64,000 nucleotides of DNA from Clitoria ternatea (GCA_037962975.1 CM075676.1:44626001-44690000), one strand, 5' to 3'. Positions 1 to 11,315 are shown, counted from the stretch's first letter. Notes: generated by a model from the sequence alone, not told the origin. Numbers and translations are program-made.

Positions 1-979
1 AACTAAATCCAAATTTTTTATCTTCTCCTCCAACTCTTTCACCTTCATATGAGCCATCCCAAAAGTTTCTTTATTCCACACCTTTAAAACTTGCTTTAAC
101 CCCTTCAACTTATCTTTACGTATCACAACACCCGACCCCTCACCGTGTAAACATTTCCATGCTTCCTCCACAACCGACTGAAAAGTAGGCTCACGCAACC
201 AACAGTCAAGGACACGAAACGGTTTAGGACCCAATCCTCCCCCATCGCTCTTAAAACCAAAGGGCAATGGTCAGATAAGGTCTTATTTAATGCCAATCGA
301 ACACAATTCAGAAATGAGGATAACTACTCTTGAGAATAAAAGAATTTATCAAGCCTGCTTCTAACACTGTCGTTTGGTCGATACCATGTGAATCGCCTCC
401 CCTGTAACGGAAGATCCACCACCCCCATATCCAAGATAAAATCATTAAACATATTTAACTCAGATCCACCTACACCTTCCTTCATGCCAATCCCACATCT
501 TTCCTCCCCGCATCTTACAGCATTGAAGTCACCAAACACACACCACTCAGAACACTCTTTATGAGTCAGTCTTAACTGAATTAGCTCATCCCACAACCGT
601 TTTTTCTCCACCAACACACACGATGAATACACATTTATAATAACACAAGTAGACTGATTACCTTTCCAATACCCCGACACCCCCGAATAGCCAGACCCCT
701 CAAACACCTATCTTTTTTGAACAACCCCTTATCCCACATACACAGTAAACCCCCAGCAGCTCCAATGGCCGGCATCGCAACCCAATCAAATTCTGAATTA
801 TTCCACACATAGCGTACCACCTGATTATCCACTAATTGCAATTTGGTTTCCTGGATCCCAATAAAAGATACTTTCTCCCTATTTACCAACTCATTAACCA
901 TTTTCTTTTTTAACCTTCCACCCAATCCCCTCACATTATAACTAACAATCTTTATTAACAACAGACAACAACCCACCAT
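1..979 (-). pseudogene. LINE endonuclease domain, frameshifted
   Basis: The first block (979 to about 635) opens with a Y-N-V-R-G-L-G strand and an I-Q-E-T-K motif, the first metal-binding signature of APE-type LINE endonucleases. The frame then shifts, and a second block (about 707-324) carries G-D-F-N-A and the R-R-F-T-W-Y-R motif followed by S-R-L-D-K, typical of the same fold. A stop at about 324 interrupts a still recognisable continuation (S-D-H-C-P-L near 285), followed by the linker before the reverse transcriptase. In the family this domain nicks target DNA to prime reverse transcription. One frameshift and at least one stop make it non-functional. Confidence 0.82.
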
Positions 980-1132
980 TTGTACCCCCTACTTGTTTTT
1001 ATTGCTCTCATTTTGATCTCTTACCTCTATTTCCACCATACGCCGAATTACTCCTGCCTCATTCCCCTCAAAAGTAACACCTATATTTTTCCCAATCTTC
1101 CAGAGTTGACACGCATCATCATGAAATTTGTT

Positions 1133-1719
1133 TCAAATCTGATGAGCCTTATATAACTCGCCAACATGCACCTTCATATCATTATTATCCAAAGAATCAC
1201 TGCCCAAAGGTAAGCTAACTTGTTTCATATCTAAAGCGTATACATGAATACCATGGACTGGATTAGCACACTGCGAAGGCTCATACTTTTCATTCAGCAA
1301 ATCACCTGACTCATGAGATAACAACCGGCACTCATGCAAAATTAACTTTAGTTGCTCCTAATTCACTCGATTTCCCTTCACATTATCCTGCTGGAGCTCC
1401 AAATTAAGAGCTGAATTATTCACGTCGTTATCCTATTGGGCCCCACCAACAGCCAACAGCGGATCATATTGGGCTTGTGCTGCTTGCAAAGGAGAGCCCA
1501 ATTCCGCATCACCTTTAGAAAGGCCCGAATTGGTCTTAAAGAGCACACCCAATTCATTCCACAACTCACAACATTGTTCAGATTCATTGAGCTGGAATTT
1601 GAATCTTGATCCTCCTTCATTAAGACAGATTTTGATTGCAAATCCGCATTCACTTCCTCCCTAATTAACAAATCTGGATTTAAAAATATATGATTCTCAT
1701 TTAATTTAACCTTGTGCAA
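1133..1719 (-). pseudogene. LINE linker region upstream of endonuclease
   Basis: Two short open stretches (1719-1420 and 1339-1133) encode hydrophilic Asn/Ser-rich peptides with no recognisable domain. Their place directly upstream of the endonuclease on the same strand fits the variable linker of plant LINE ORFs. The assignment rests on position only, and the frames are broken between and after the two blocks. Confidence 0.45.
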
Positions 1720-1784
1720 ATTACCAGAATTACCCTCCCCGGAAACCCACCATCGAACACTCTCCTCACCATCAGTTTTAATAT

Positions 1785-2215
1785 TAAAACTATAAAATAC
1801 ATTTAATAATATATTTTAAAATTTATTTCATAGTATATTATTAAATTTATTTTTAAGATGTATCTAAACAATAATATATTTAACAATATATTATTTTATA
1901 ATATAGTAAGTATTATTAAAAATATATTTTAAATATACTATTAAAAATTATTTTAAATATATTATTAAACATTTTATTAAATATATTATTAAGTGATATA
2001 ATTGAAATAAATTATTAATGATTTAATAATATATTGAATAGTAATTTATTTATTTTAAAATAATATATTTAATAGTATTTATAATAGTTAATATATTATT
2101 AAATTCATTTTATAATTTTCATATTAAATATATTATTGATAAGATATTTATTATAACTAATAATATTTATACATATATTCAGGTGTGTGTTATATATAAA
2201 TATTCTCTTACATAT
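1785..2215. repeat. extreme AT-rich low-complexity tract
   Basis: About 430 bases built almost only of A and T, with recurring ATATTATTAAA-like words on both strands. No gene or clear period is visible. It separates the LINE fragment from the next region. Confidence 0.8.
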
Positions 2216-3249
2216 ATAAAAATATGCTTTCGTCTAGTGTTGAAGCAAGCTTCTTTTCACCTCCTTGTCTCAGGCTAAAATCCCAACTAAAGCAAGTTTT
2301 CTTAATTTTTAAGTTTATATGTTAACTAATCAAATCGTGAACCTTTTAGTTTGTTGTTGAGTCGTGAGAAGTATTAAGCTTTGGACATGTGATCCAAGAG
2401 TTGTAATCAAGCCTTGTAACTGACTTTGATAATAGTGAAAAGTTCTAGGCTTTTGAGCTAGAGGGATGGACGTAGATCACAATGGTCTTCAAATGATGAT
2501 ATATCACAACTTGCATTCTCTTTTTTCCTTAACTCTCTATTTTTTCTTGTTAAATATGTACCCACTTTTTTGTACACATAAAGTTCATCATCTTTATTTT
2601 GAAAATATTTGAAAAAGGCTTTTCAATCACATTTCAAATTTTAAAATTGTATTTTATCGTGGGTTTTTACTAGACTTAATTCACTATCCTCTCTCTTAAG
2701 TCTTAGGCTACTTATCAATAAGACAAACCTTGTCAGGTTTCACGTAAGAGACCAAATATATATTTTAACATTCTTTAAAAGAGAATTAATGTTCATTTTA
2801 TTGACTTATTTTTTACATAATTTTAGATCCATTTTGGACATTTACCTTCATTTCTTTTTTTTAAAGCCAAACTTAACCTTAATCTCTCAGAAATTAGTCT
2901 CAAAACTTTATCTATACTTTAGGGTTTAGGGTTTATCCATAGTTGTAAAAGAAGCTAGATGCAATTTTAGATGGTTGTTACTTTTAAGTTTACATTTTTT
3001 AAAAAAATACAAATGATAATTTAAAACTTGAGTGAATCATATTTGAAGATTTCAAAATGCACCTTTTAAACTATTTTAAACATGTATTTAAAAGAAACAA
3101 AGTTGTTTTATTTCAACAAATTTTATTTTGAATTTTACTTTTAAAAATAAGAAACAAAAACTTATAGCCATTTCTAATGGAGCATAAGGGAATGTCTAAT
3201 TTAACAAAATGTTTTTATTTTTACTTATACTTTTAATTATACCATTACT
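2216..3249. other. non-coding spacer, possible LTR debris
   Basis: No open frame of interest. The stretch around 2330-2560 (repeated 'gttgtaatc', 'gtgaaaagttct', 'ggacgtag') resembles the R/U5 part of copia LTRs, but no ends or target duplication can be fixed. A TTTAGGG-type heptamer occurs about twice at 2918-2936, too short to be an interstitial telomere tract. Confidence 0.4.
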
Positions 3250-3694
3250 ACATTATGTTTTTGCTTTCAGAAATCTTTTTAAGAACTCCTTTAAGGAATC
3301 TTTCTCTTCCTGTTTAATTTGAGCCACTATGAGACATTTTTGGGACATCTTTGGAGATAATAAAGTGGTCACCAAAAGCTTTAGCCATATCGTTTCAAGA
3401 GTCAATGGAACCAAAAGGGAGACCTTTAAACCAATGTGAGGGCTCCACAGGGTTGTAGAGAACAACTAGGTGGTTTCTGATTGACAACAACTAGGTGGTT
3501 TATAGATGTTTAGAAATAGGAATTCTCATCAGTCTCTTGGAAAAAGGTACATTTATCTTGTACCCTATCAAGGCTACACCAGTTTAAGGGTTTCTTCTTC
3601 GAGGTGAATGTTAGTCAACCCTGTAGTGGGATTAAAGTTCGTCTTTGTATGTGGGGATTATAGAGTAGGACAAAGTCAAGAATATCTCATGGTG
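3250..3694 (-). pseudogene. old Ty3/gypsy gag, downstream half
   Basis: The minus strand encodes pieces of a gag core: a W-F-K-G-L-P stretch near 3440 in one frame, then in another frame a block (3465-3253) ending in K-E-F-L-K-R-F. That combination is characteristic of the retrotransposon gag helical domain. The frame is shifted between the blocks. The upstream half of the same element resumes at 14386, beyond element A, so this gag was already present when A inserted. No protease or polymerase part follows to the left. Confidence 0.65.
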
Positions 3695-3699
3695 AGATA
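3695..3699. repeat. target-site duplication of element A, left copy
   Basis: AGATA directly precedes the LTR start and is repeated exactly at 14381-14385 after the 3' LTR. A 5-bp duplication is the normal footprint of Ty3/gypsy integrases. Confidence 0.93.
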
Positions 3700-4312
3700 T
3701 GTAACACCCCTATTTTTATTTTTATATTAAAATTTTGAAGGAATTAAATTATGGTTCTTTAGAACTTTTTAATCTACGTATTATTTATGATTTTTTGGAA
3801 TTTTTTGGAATTTTGGAATTTTTTAATAAAAATAATATTTTTTAAATAATTTTAAATTCATATAAGTGACTTAAATTAAAAATATTTACAAGAAAGTGAA
3901 TTGAAATTATAAGAAAATTTTTTAAAATCCATTTCAAGTAGACTTATCTAAAAATTATCGGTTTGAGAAAAATCTTGATTTTTTCCAATCGTTAAAAAAT
4001 TTGAAACGTATCAATAAATTTTTATTAACAGAAAATTTTAGATTTTTAAAATTTCAGCTTTATATTACTTATTATAAAATTAGTAGGGACTGATATAATA
4101 TCGCTAAATTTCAAAAAGGACTCATTTTGAATATTTAAAATATACCGAGTGAAGGGTTACTATTTGACTTAATAATTTTGCCGACAATTACTATGCAAAT
4201 TACTGTGCATGTATGAAATTTTCAAAAGATGCACAGTAACCTGGAATAAAAAATTCAAAAATGCATAGTACTTTTATATTAAAATAATGGAATGCATAGT
4301 AAATTTTTTTCC

Positions 4313-4320
4313 TATAAATA
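4313..4320 (+). promoter_or_regulatory. TATA box in 5' LTR of element A
   Basis: TATAAATA about 610 bp into the LTR, followed by a pyrimidine/purine-mixed stretch where the R region would begin. The identical box in the 3' LTR is at 11942-11949. The start site itself is not visible. Confidence 0.6.
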
Positions 4321-4547
4321 CCGAAGGATTTCTTCTTTAGAATTCACAATTTCAGATTAAGTTTTCTTAATATAGTAGTGCTAGTGAGATAGTGGTGGAA
4401 GTGAGAGAGAGAAGAAAAGTTTTTGGAGAGAAGGTTCTGCCAAAATCCTAAGGTAAGAATACTTCTCTTTTATATTTTTTGGATTATTTTCATATCGTTT
4501 TTAGAAATCTGTTATTATACTGAAAATAATATTATTTTAAGTTACTA

Positions 4548-4735
4548 TTCTGCATAGTAAACACTATTTCAATAGTAAATTACTATTTCAATAGTAAATT
4601 ACTATTCAAATAGTAAATTACTATTTACTGTTACTATTCACGTTTTACTATTTACTGTTACTATTCACGTTTTACTATTTACTGTTACTATTCACGATTT
4701 ACTATTCACTATTCACTATTCAAAATTTACCATTT
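4548..4735 (+). repeat. ACTATT/TAGTAAATT minisatellite in LTR A
   Basis: Tandem 19-bp units of the type ACTATTTCAATAGTAAATT (two full copies here, three in the 3' LTR) pass into about three 27-bp units containing TGTTACTATTCACG, then short TATTCAC units. Copy number is the main difference between the two LTRs (3' counterpart about 12,190-12,375). Confidence 0.85.
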
Positions 4736-5016
4736 CTGTTTTAAGTAGTAATCTTAATCTTCGTCTTATGCTTATACTGAAATAAGATTGGTATTAATAT
4801 TTTTAGAAATCGGAGGCGCAAAGCAAATCCATTTTGGGTAACAATTCAAGGTAAGGGGGAGTGAGATAAGAGTATAATATGAAAAGACATAAGAATAATG
4901 GGAGGAGTCCCCTACTCCTTTTAAATCTGATAATATTATTATTTTAAAATATTAACTTTTTAACTTAAAATTTATAATAAATTTTTAAATTAAATATCCG
5001 GTTTAACTAACTCTAA

Positions 5017-5160
5017 CATACCTATGCAAAGACTTGGACCATTATGACCTATATGGACTGGACTATACCTATGCAAGGACTTGGACCATTATGACCCATA
5101 TGGACTGAACTATACCTATGCAAGGACTGGATTATATGGACTTACATATACCTATGCGAG
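5017..5160 (+). repeat. 46-bp tandem repeat in LTR A
   Basis: Just over three imperfect copies of a unit starting ACCTATGCAAGGACTTGG and containing ATATGGACTG. The same array is present in the 3' LTR at about 12,675-12,815 with equal copy number. Confidence 0.8.
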
Positions 5161-6730
5161 GAATTGACCAAAAGGACTAAAATTGACTATATTAATAATC
5201 ATTAAATTTTGTATTATGATATGTATTAATGATATTTAATTGATTTGATTATGATTTGATTATGATTGATTGATTGATGATATTTAGTTATGATTGATAT
5301 TGTTTAATTTTGATTGATGATATTGTAATGTGGAGTTTGAGCATATAGCGAGCATGACGGAAAGCTAAAATTCAGTAAGAATTTCTTACCTTACTCTTTA
5401 AATTTTATTATCTTTTAATTCTTCTTAGAAATTATTTTTATTAACTTTATTTTCAATATTTAGAATAAAAAAATTAGTATTTATTTTAGAAAGAAAATAT
5501 TTTATGAGAATTTATTTAATTAAATCTTGAGTTAAAGAAAAATTTTGTAATTTTAAGTATTTTTGGTTAATAATTATTCTCTTTTAATAAAACAAAATTT
5601 TTTGAAAGAAAATTATTTTACTTTTTTCCAACTTAATAACTAAATATATTTGAAAATAATTGAGATTCCTAAATTTGATTTTGTTAAGATTTAAATTGAG
5701 AAAGATTATGTAAAGTTTTTAGATATTTAAGGCTTAGAAACTCAATTTCAGTGAGATTCGAAAATTGTACCAAATTTATTTCTGTGGGACAGAAATTCAG
5801 AGAAAATGTACAGTTTATTGAAATGATGTTGTAAACCTTTAAGGGATTTAATAATTGAGTTTCTAAAAGCCTTAACCAACTCAATACGCGAGTAGTTCAT
5901 GCATCATGGATAATGAAAGTGAAATGAAATAATATTGTCTGGGGACGGATTATAGAAACCGAGGATACATTAGAGGAGGCTTAATTACGAGCCTTGGGAT
6001 GAGAGAGTGTGAAAGGGTGCTTCAGGGGACCTGGGGTAGCTCCCTAGTGTCGGGTACTTTCACAATAAAAACTTTCTCAATCTGACTAGTCTCTAAGTGT
6101 TTCCATGCCAGTTGAGCTGTTCATATTATTATTATCCGGACTTATGGAACAGTGTAAACTCCTGGTTGGCCCAGTGCAAATTAAGATTTAAGGGCCCACA
6201 TATATAGATAAGTTATGATGAAGATATTGCATAACATTCATGCATTCATAATTGATTGTGTATGTGATTGTGATTGATATTATTATGTATTGGTTGTGAA
6301 AACCCTTTGTTGCTTATGTCTTATTCGGAAATATTATATTCTGTTTCTCACTCCTTTCTCCGTGTTTTTGTTTCATATATTCTAAATTAATGGTTCAGAG
6401 GGAAGGATCGAAGAATTTCAGCAGTAGATATAGCACGTTCTAGAAAGGGAGCTCGGTATGAATACCGTGGTCCAATGAATAAATAATGTTAATAAGTAAC
6501 TGCTTCTGGGCCATGGAGTTTCCTCTCTTTCTTATAATGTTTAATGTTTATTTTCTTCGGATGAATGTACAAATACTTTATAAAGTTTTAATAATATTTG
6601 TGAGGTATTTCAGAAATAATGTATATAATTTATTCCGATAGTTTCTTTTTAACAATCATATCTTTAGTAAAAAAAAAAAAATACGAATTTTTCTAGAATT
6701 TATTAAGGTGTAACAGAGGGTGTTACAAAG

Positions 6731-6742
6731 TGGTATCAGAGC
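6731..6742 (+). other. primer-binding site of element A (tRNA-iMet)
   Basis: TGGTATCAGAGC lies three bases after the end of the 5' LTR and is complementary to the 3' end of plant initiator methionine tRNA. It would prime minus-strand synthesis. Confidence 0.92.
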
Positions 6743-6872
6743 AGTTAATCCAATAGGCCTGGGGAAAAGGTCTATCTTGCTTTGTCTGTAAACTCTGTAT
6801 AGGTAGAATATCTGACTTGGTAGTAACTGTGATTGATGTGACAAATCTCAGTTACTGTGAAACAGGAAACTA

Positions 6873-7355
6873 ATGGCTGGAAACGATCTTGCTGGAGTTG
6901 TAGAACGCTTAATCAATGCAATGGGAGCACGTGAAGGTCAAGGTAATGATGCCTTGAGAAGACTGGACCTATTCGAAAAGCGCAATCCACCTCGTTTCAA
7001 GGGAGGATATAACCCTGATGGAGCACAAATCTGGATTCGAGAGATAGAGAAGATCTTTCGAGCATTGCAATGTAATGAAGCTGATAAGGTAGTCTTCGCT
7101 ACTTATGCCTTATCTGAGGATACCGAACATTGGTGGGATAGCATGCGTAAACAATTCGAAGTCAATGACGTGGAGATCACTTGGGACTATTTCAAGGATA
7201 TGTTTCTGGAAAAATACTTTCCAGCTGATGTTAAAGAGAAAAGACAATTCGAATTCCTGTCGCTGACCCAAGGAAATATGACCGTTGGAGAGTACGCATC
7301 CAGGTTTGAAGAGCTATCTCGTTTTCATTCTCATTATAATGATGCTACTAATTAA
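6873..7355 (+). CDS. element A gag, first segment (to in-frame stop)
   Basis: The 160-codon start of the polyprotein. The ATG at 6873 is the first good start, 131 bases after the primer site. The protein carries the retrotransposon gag core: an R-F-K-G-G motif near residue 43, W-I-R-E-I-E-K-I-F near 54, a W-W-D pair near 88 and Y-F-P near 115, then a Q-G-N-M-T-V-G-E-Y block near 138. In the family this forms the capsid-like particle. The frame ends at TAA 7353-7355 but continues in the same frame directly beyond, so this is a nonsense codon inside one polyprotein, not a natural gag terminus. Confidence 0.88.
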   Translation: MAGNDLAGVVERLINAMGAREGQGNDALRRLDLFEKRNPPRFKGGYNPDGAQIWIREIEKIFRALQCNEADKVVFATYALSEDTEHWWDSMRKQFEVNDVEITWDYFKDMFLEKYFPADVKEKRQFEFLSLTQGNMTVGEYASRFEELSRFHSHYNDATN

Positions 7356-10300
7356 AGAGATCGGTGTGCAAAGTTTGTAAATGGACTGCGGCCAGAAATT
7401 AAGGAAGCTATACGAATGCAGGAAATCCGTGAATTTTCTGTATTGGTAAATCGCTGCAGAATCTTTGAAGAAGACCATAAGGATAGAATGACCAAAAGTC
7501 GTGAGCCCATTCACAAGGCAGGAGAAATAAGAAGTGGAGAACCTCACCATCACCAAAGAAGAGATTTTAGAAGGAATAAGCCTTACCAAGCACCATTTCG
7601 TCGGTTTGGAGCAGCATCTATTCCTAACAGACCCCAAGCTTCAACTGGAAGCTATTACCCAATATCTGCACCAAATTTTAAATGTTTTATCTGTGGAGGA
7701 CCCCATTTGAAAAGGGATTGTCCTAAAAACACTTATGTTTGCTTTAAGTGTAACAAAACAGGTCATCACATCAAGGATTGCCCAGAGATGAAGAGAGAAA
7801 ACCCTGAAGGTGCAAGTACAAGCATAAATACTCAAGGAGGCGCGCATAGTGCAGTCGGAAGGCCAAAAGCAAAAGGAAAGGTTTTTGCAATCACTGGAGA
7901 AGAAGCATCTCATGCTGATTCCATGGTAGAAGGTAAGTGTATCATTAATAAGATTTCTTTAACTGTTATGTATGACTCAGGTGTATCACATTCCTTTATT
8001 GCCAATGACTGTGTAGAAAAACTAAAATTACCTGTGATAGAACTTCCATTTAACTTATCTGTACATACTCCTGGAAACAATCCCATTGTCACTTCTAAAG
8101 CTTGTTGGAAATGCCCTATTGTCATAGATGGTAGGGACTTTAAGGCTAATCTTTTCTGTTTACCCCTTTCTGGCTTAGAAGTTATTATTGGGCTAGATTG
8201 GTTGTCTGACAATCATGTTCTAATAGATTGTCATAATAAAACCATAATGTTTAAAGAACCAGTGAATTTGAATCCTGAGGATTCGAGATTTCTAACCGCC
8301 AACCAAGTGAGTGCCTCTTTAAAAGGAGGGGCTCAAGGATTCATGCTATTGCTTTCAACGAAAGGAGAGCAAGAATCAAAAATCAAAAATCTGCCGGTTG
8401 TGTGTGAATTTCCTGACGTTTTTCCTGAAGATATCCCTGGTTTACCCCCAGAAAGAGATGTGGAATTTTCCATTGATCTAGTACCTGGAGTTGGACCCAT
8501 TTCAATTGCACCATACCGAATGTCACCTCTAGAATTAGCAGAGTTGAAGAAACAACTTGAAGAGATGATAGAGAAGCAGTTTATACGACCCAGTGTATCC
8601 CCCTGGGGTGCACCAGTGTTGTTGGTTAAGAAGAAGGATGGTAGTATGAGGTTGTGTGTAGATTATCGACAACTGAACAAGGTGACGATCAAGAACAGAT
8701 ACCCTCTGCCAAGGATTGACGACTTGATGGATCAGCTGCGTGGTGCCACGGTGTTCTCCAAAATTGATTTGAGGTCTGGATACCATCAAATAAGGGTGAA
8801 GAAAGAAGATGTATCGAAAACTGCTTTTAGAACACGCTATGGCCATTACGAATATCTAGTAATGCCTTTTGGTGTAACTAATGCACCAGCCGTATTCATG
8901 GATTACATGAATAGGATTTTTCATCCATATCTAGATAAATTTGTAGTGGTGTTCATTGATGATATATTAGTGTACTCTAAAAGCAGAGAAGAACATGTTG
9001 AACATTTGAAGGTCGTGTTGGAAATCCTGAAAAAGAAACAACTATATGCAAAGCTGTCGAAGTGTGAATTCTGGTTGGAAGAAGTGAACTTTTTAGGACA
9101 TGTAATTAGTCAAGGAGGAATAGCTGTAGACCCTTCCAAGGTGGAGGCGGTTTTAAAATGGGAGAGACCAACCACGATCACTGAGATTAGAAGTTTCTTG
9201 GGCTTGGCTGGATACTATAGGAGATTCATTGAAGGATTTTCAAAGCTAGGATACCCATTGACCAAGCTAACACGGAAAGGACAACCTTTTGTGTGGACGA
9301 CACAATGCGAGAATAGTTTTCAAGAGCTGAAAGATCGACTTACTTCTGCGCCGGTGTTAGTACTCCCCGATCCACATCGAAGTTTTGAAGTTTACTGTGA
9401 TGCGTCTAAACAAGGACTAGGAAGTGTACTTATGCAAGACAAGAAGGTTGTAGCCTATGCATCACGACAATTAAGGCAACATGAGATCAACTACCCTACC
9501 CATGACTTAGAGTTAGCCGCTGTAGTTTTTGCCTTAAAGATTTGGAGGCACTATCTATACGGTGCAACATTCGATGTGTTTAGCGATCATAAAAGTCTCA
9601 AGTATTTATTCGACCAAAAGGAGTTAAACATGAGGCAACGAAGATGGATGGAGTTCTTAAAGGACTACGATTTTGAGTTGCAATACCATCCTGGAAAAGC
9701 GAACGTAGTAGCTGATGCTTTAAGTCGAAAGTCTCTACATGCGTCCACGATGATGATAAAAGAGCTGGAATTAATAGAGAACTTCAGAGATCTTAACCTA
9801 GCAGTAAAGGTTAATGCTAACAGCTACAGATTAGGAGCGTTGCAAGTGACAAATGAATTCCTGAGGCAAGTTTTAGAGGCTCAACGAGAGGATGAATTCC
9901 TGCAAGAGAAGAAAGAACTCTTGAAACAAGGAAAAGAAGTCGAGTTCAATGTGGGAAACGACCAATTATTGAGATATAAGGATCGAGTGTGTATCCCTAA
10001 CAAAGAGGAGTTGAGGAAAGCAATTCTAGAAGAAGGCCATAAAAGTTATATGAGCATTCATCCCGGAGCTACTAAAATGTATCAAGATTTGAAGAAGTTA
10101 TTTTGGTGGCCTGGAATGAAGAAAGCGGTGGCAGAGTATGTGGCTGCATGTCTAATTTGCCAGAAGGTTAAAGTGGAACACCAAAAACCCCCTGGAATGC
10201 TACAATCAATGGAAATACCGGAATGGAAATGGGATAGCATTACCATGGATTTTGTGACTTCTCTACCTAAAACTCCATTAGGACATGATTCGATATGGGT

Positions 10301-11057
10301 AATAGTTGATAGACTAACAAAGTCTGCCCACTTTATTCCCATCAATATTCGTTACTCTATGGAGAAGCTGGCAAAATTATACATCGAGGAGATTGTGAGA
10401 TTGCATGGAATTCCTTCAAGTATCATTTCTGATCGGGACCCTCGTTTTACATCACAATTCTGGAAGAGCTTGCACAAGGCTTTGGGAACAAGACTGCGTC
10501 TGAGTTCAGCATATCATCCTCAGACGGATGGACAATCAGAAAGAACAATCCAATCTCTAGAAGACTTGTTACGAGCTTGTGTGTTAGAGCATAAAGGAAG
10601 TTGGAATCAATTCTTACCATATGTGGAGTTTACCTACAACAACAGTTTCCATGCTAGCATTGGCATGGCACCTTTTGAAGCATTATATGGAAGAAAATGT
10701 AGGACCCCGCTATGTTGGTTTGAGACTGGTGAAAACTTGATGCTAGGACCAGAGTTGGTACAACAAACCACAGATAAAATCAAAATAGTTCAGGAAAAGA
10801 TGAAGGCAACACAGAGCAGGCAGAAAAGTTACTATGACAAAAGAAGAAAGCCGCTCGAATTTCAAGAAGGCGATCATGTATTCTTGAAAGTCACACCTAT
10901 GACTGGGGTCGGTCGGGCAATGAAATCTCGAAAACTAACTCCTAGATTTATCGGTCCATACCAAATAATTCATAAAGTTAGTCCCCTTGCCTACCAAATA
11001 GCATTACCACCTTTTCTTTCTAATATCCATAATGTTTTTCATGTGTCAAACTTGTGA
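7356..11057 (+). CDS. element A gag-pol, main segment: zinc knuckles, PR, RT, RNase H, IN
   Basis: Continues gag in frame after the TAA at 7353; the first Met is at 7416, and residues below count from it. Two zinc knuckles start near 90, the first with C-x2-C-x3-H-x4-C spacing and the second canonical. The protease site D-S-G is at 187-189. Reverse transcriptase carries F-I-D-D at 513-516. RNase H begins with catalytic Asp 662. Integrase has an HHCC-like zinc region near 900 and a catalytic triad Asp 945, Asp 1006 and Glu 1042 with the standard 35-residue gap, then a G-P-Y module. All catalytic residues seen are present. TGA at 11055 cuts the frame before the C-terminal tail. Confidence 0.92.
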   Translation, partial: RDRCAKFVNGLRPEIKEAIRMQEIREFSVLVNRCRIFEEDHKDRMTKSREPIHKAGEIRSGEPHHHQRRDFRRNKPYQAPFRRFGAASIPNRPQASTGSYYPISAPNFKCFICGGPHLKRDCPKNTYVCFKCNKTGHHIKDCPEMKRENPEGASTSINTQGGAHSAVGRPKAKGKVFAITGEEASHADSMVEGKCIINKISLTVMYDSGVSHSFIANDCVEKLKLPVIELPFNLSVHTPGNNPIVTSKACWKCPIVIDGRDFKANLFCLPLSGLEVIIGLDWLSDNHVLIDCHNKTIMFKEPVNLNPEDSRFLTANQVSASLKGGAQGFMLLLSTKGEQESKIKNLPVVCEFPDVFPEDIPGLPPERDVEFSIDLVPGVGPISIAPYRMSPLELAELKKQLEEMIEKQFIRPSVSPWGAPVLLVKKKDGSMRLCVDYRQLNKVTIKNRYPLPRIDDLMDQLRGATVFSKIDLRSGYHQIRVKKEDVSKTAFRTRYGHYEYLVMPFGVTNAPAVFMDYMNRIFHPYLDKFVVVFIDDILVYSKSREEHVEHLKVVLEILKKKQLYAKLSKCEFWLEEVNFLGHVISQGGIAVDPSKVEAVLKWERPTTITEIRSFLGLAGYYRRFIEGFSKLGYPLTKLTRKGQPFVWTTQCENSFQELKDRLTSAPVLVLPDPHRSFEVYCDASKQGLGSVLMQDKKVVAYASRQLRQHEINYPTHDLELAAVVFALKIWRHYLYGATFDVFSDHKSLKYLFDQKELNMRQRRWMEFLKDYDFELQYHPGKANVVADALSRKSLHASTMMIKELELIENFRDLNLAVKVNANSYRLGALQVTNEFLRQVLEAQREDEFLQEKKELLKQGKEVEFNVGNDQLLRYKDRVCIPNKEELRKAILEEGHKSYMSIHPGATKMYQDLKKLFWWPGMKKAVAEYVAACLICQKVKVEHQKPPGMLQSMEIPEWKWDSITMDFVTSLPKTPLGHDSIWVIVDRLTKSAHFIPINIRYSMEKLAKLYIEEIVRLHGIPSSIISDRDPRFTSQFWKSLHKALGTRLRLSSAYHPQTDGQSERTIQSLEDLLRACVLEHKGSWNQFLPYVEFTYNNSFHASIGMAPFEALYGRKCRTPLCWFETGENLMLGPELVQQTTDKIKIVQEKMKATQSRQKSYYDKRRKPLEFQEGDHVFLKVTPMTGVGRAMKSRKLTPRFIGPYQIIHKVSPLAYQIALPPFLSNIHNVFHVSNL

Positions 11058-11285
11058 AAGTATATATCTAATCCTACACATGTTATTGAACCTGATGTCA
11101 TACAAGTTAAAGATAATCTTACATATGATGCACCACCTGTTAGAATAAGTGACAGAAGAATAAAACAATTAAGAGACAAGACAATTCCGCTTGTAAAGGT
11201 TATTTGGAGTGAAACGAGAGGAGAAGATGCTACATGGGAACTAGAAACTGAGATGAAAGAGTCTCATCCTCATTTGTTTTACTGA
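11058..11285 (+). pseudogene. element A integrase C-terminal chromodomain-like tail, after stop
   Basis: The frame of the polyprotein stays open for 75 more codons after TGA 11055-11057, up to TGA 11283-11285. It encodes a basic segment followed by P-L-V-K-V-I-W and A-T-W-E-L-E, the typical end of Tekay/Del integrases, where a chromodomain-like module is thought to guide insertion. The stop lies where the family normally continues, so this tail is lost unless the stop is read through. Confidence 0.75.
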
Positions 11286-11315
11286 TTATGTAAATTTCGA
11301 GGACGAAATTTTCTA

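Larger units (their letters stand above)
1..1760 (-). mobile_element. LINE (non-LTR retrotransposon) 5' part, decayed
   Basis: Reading leftward from about 1760, the minus strand gives a Ser/Asn-rich linker, then an apurinic-type endonuclease, then the start of the endonuclease-to-reverse-transcriptase linker. This is the order seen in plant L1-like elements. The reverse transcriptase would lie left of base 1, outside the window. The gag-like first ORF is not seen to the right, where the sequence becomes very AT-rich at about 1790, so the element looks 5'-truncated or decayed there. Several frameshifts and stops show that it is dead. No poly-A tail or target duplication can be seen because the 3' end is missing. 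Confidence 0.8.
3700..6727 (+). repeat. 5' LTR of element A
   Basis: Begins TGTAACACCCC and ends GGGTGTTACA, the inverted TG...CA ends of an LTR, 3,028 bp long. It contains a TATA box (4313), an ACTATT-type minisatellite (about 4548-4735) and a 46-bp tandem repeat (about 5017-5160). The other LTR is 24 bp longer, explained by one extra 19-bp unit and one extra 7-bp unit in the 3' copy and two fewer A in its final A-run. Confidence 0.95.

Noticed and set aside
2918..2936. TTTAGGG-type telomere repeat
   Set aside because: Only about two units, expected by chance in AT-rich plant DNA.
5684..5884. 66-residue frame, repeated at 13339-13539
   Set aside because: Same piece of LTR A in both copies; no start context or family.
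8535..10345. Minus-strand frames of 87-103 codons opposite the polymerase of element A
   Set aside because: Shadows of a strongly supported plus-strand coding region.
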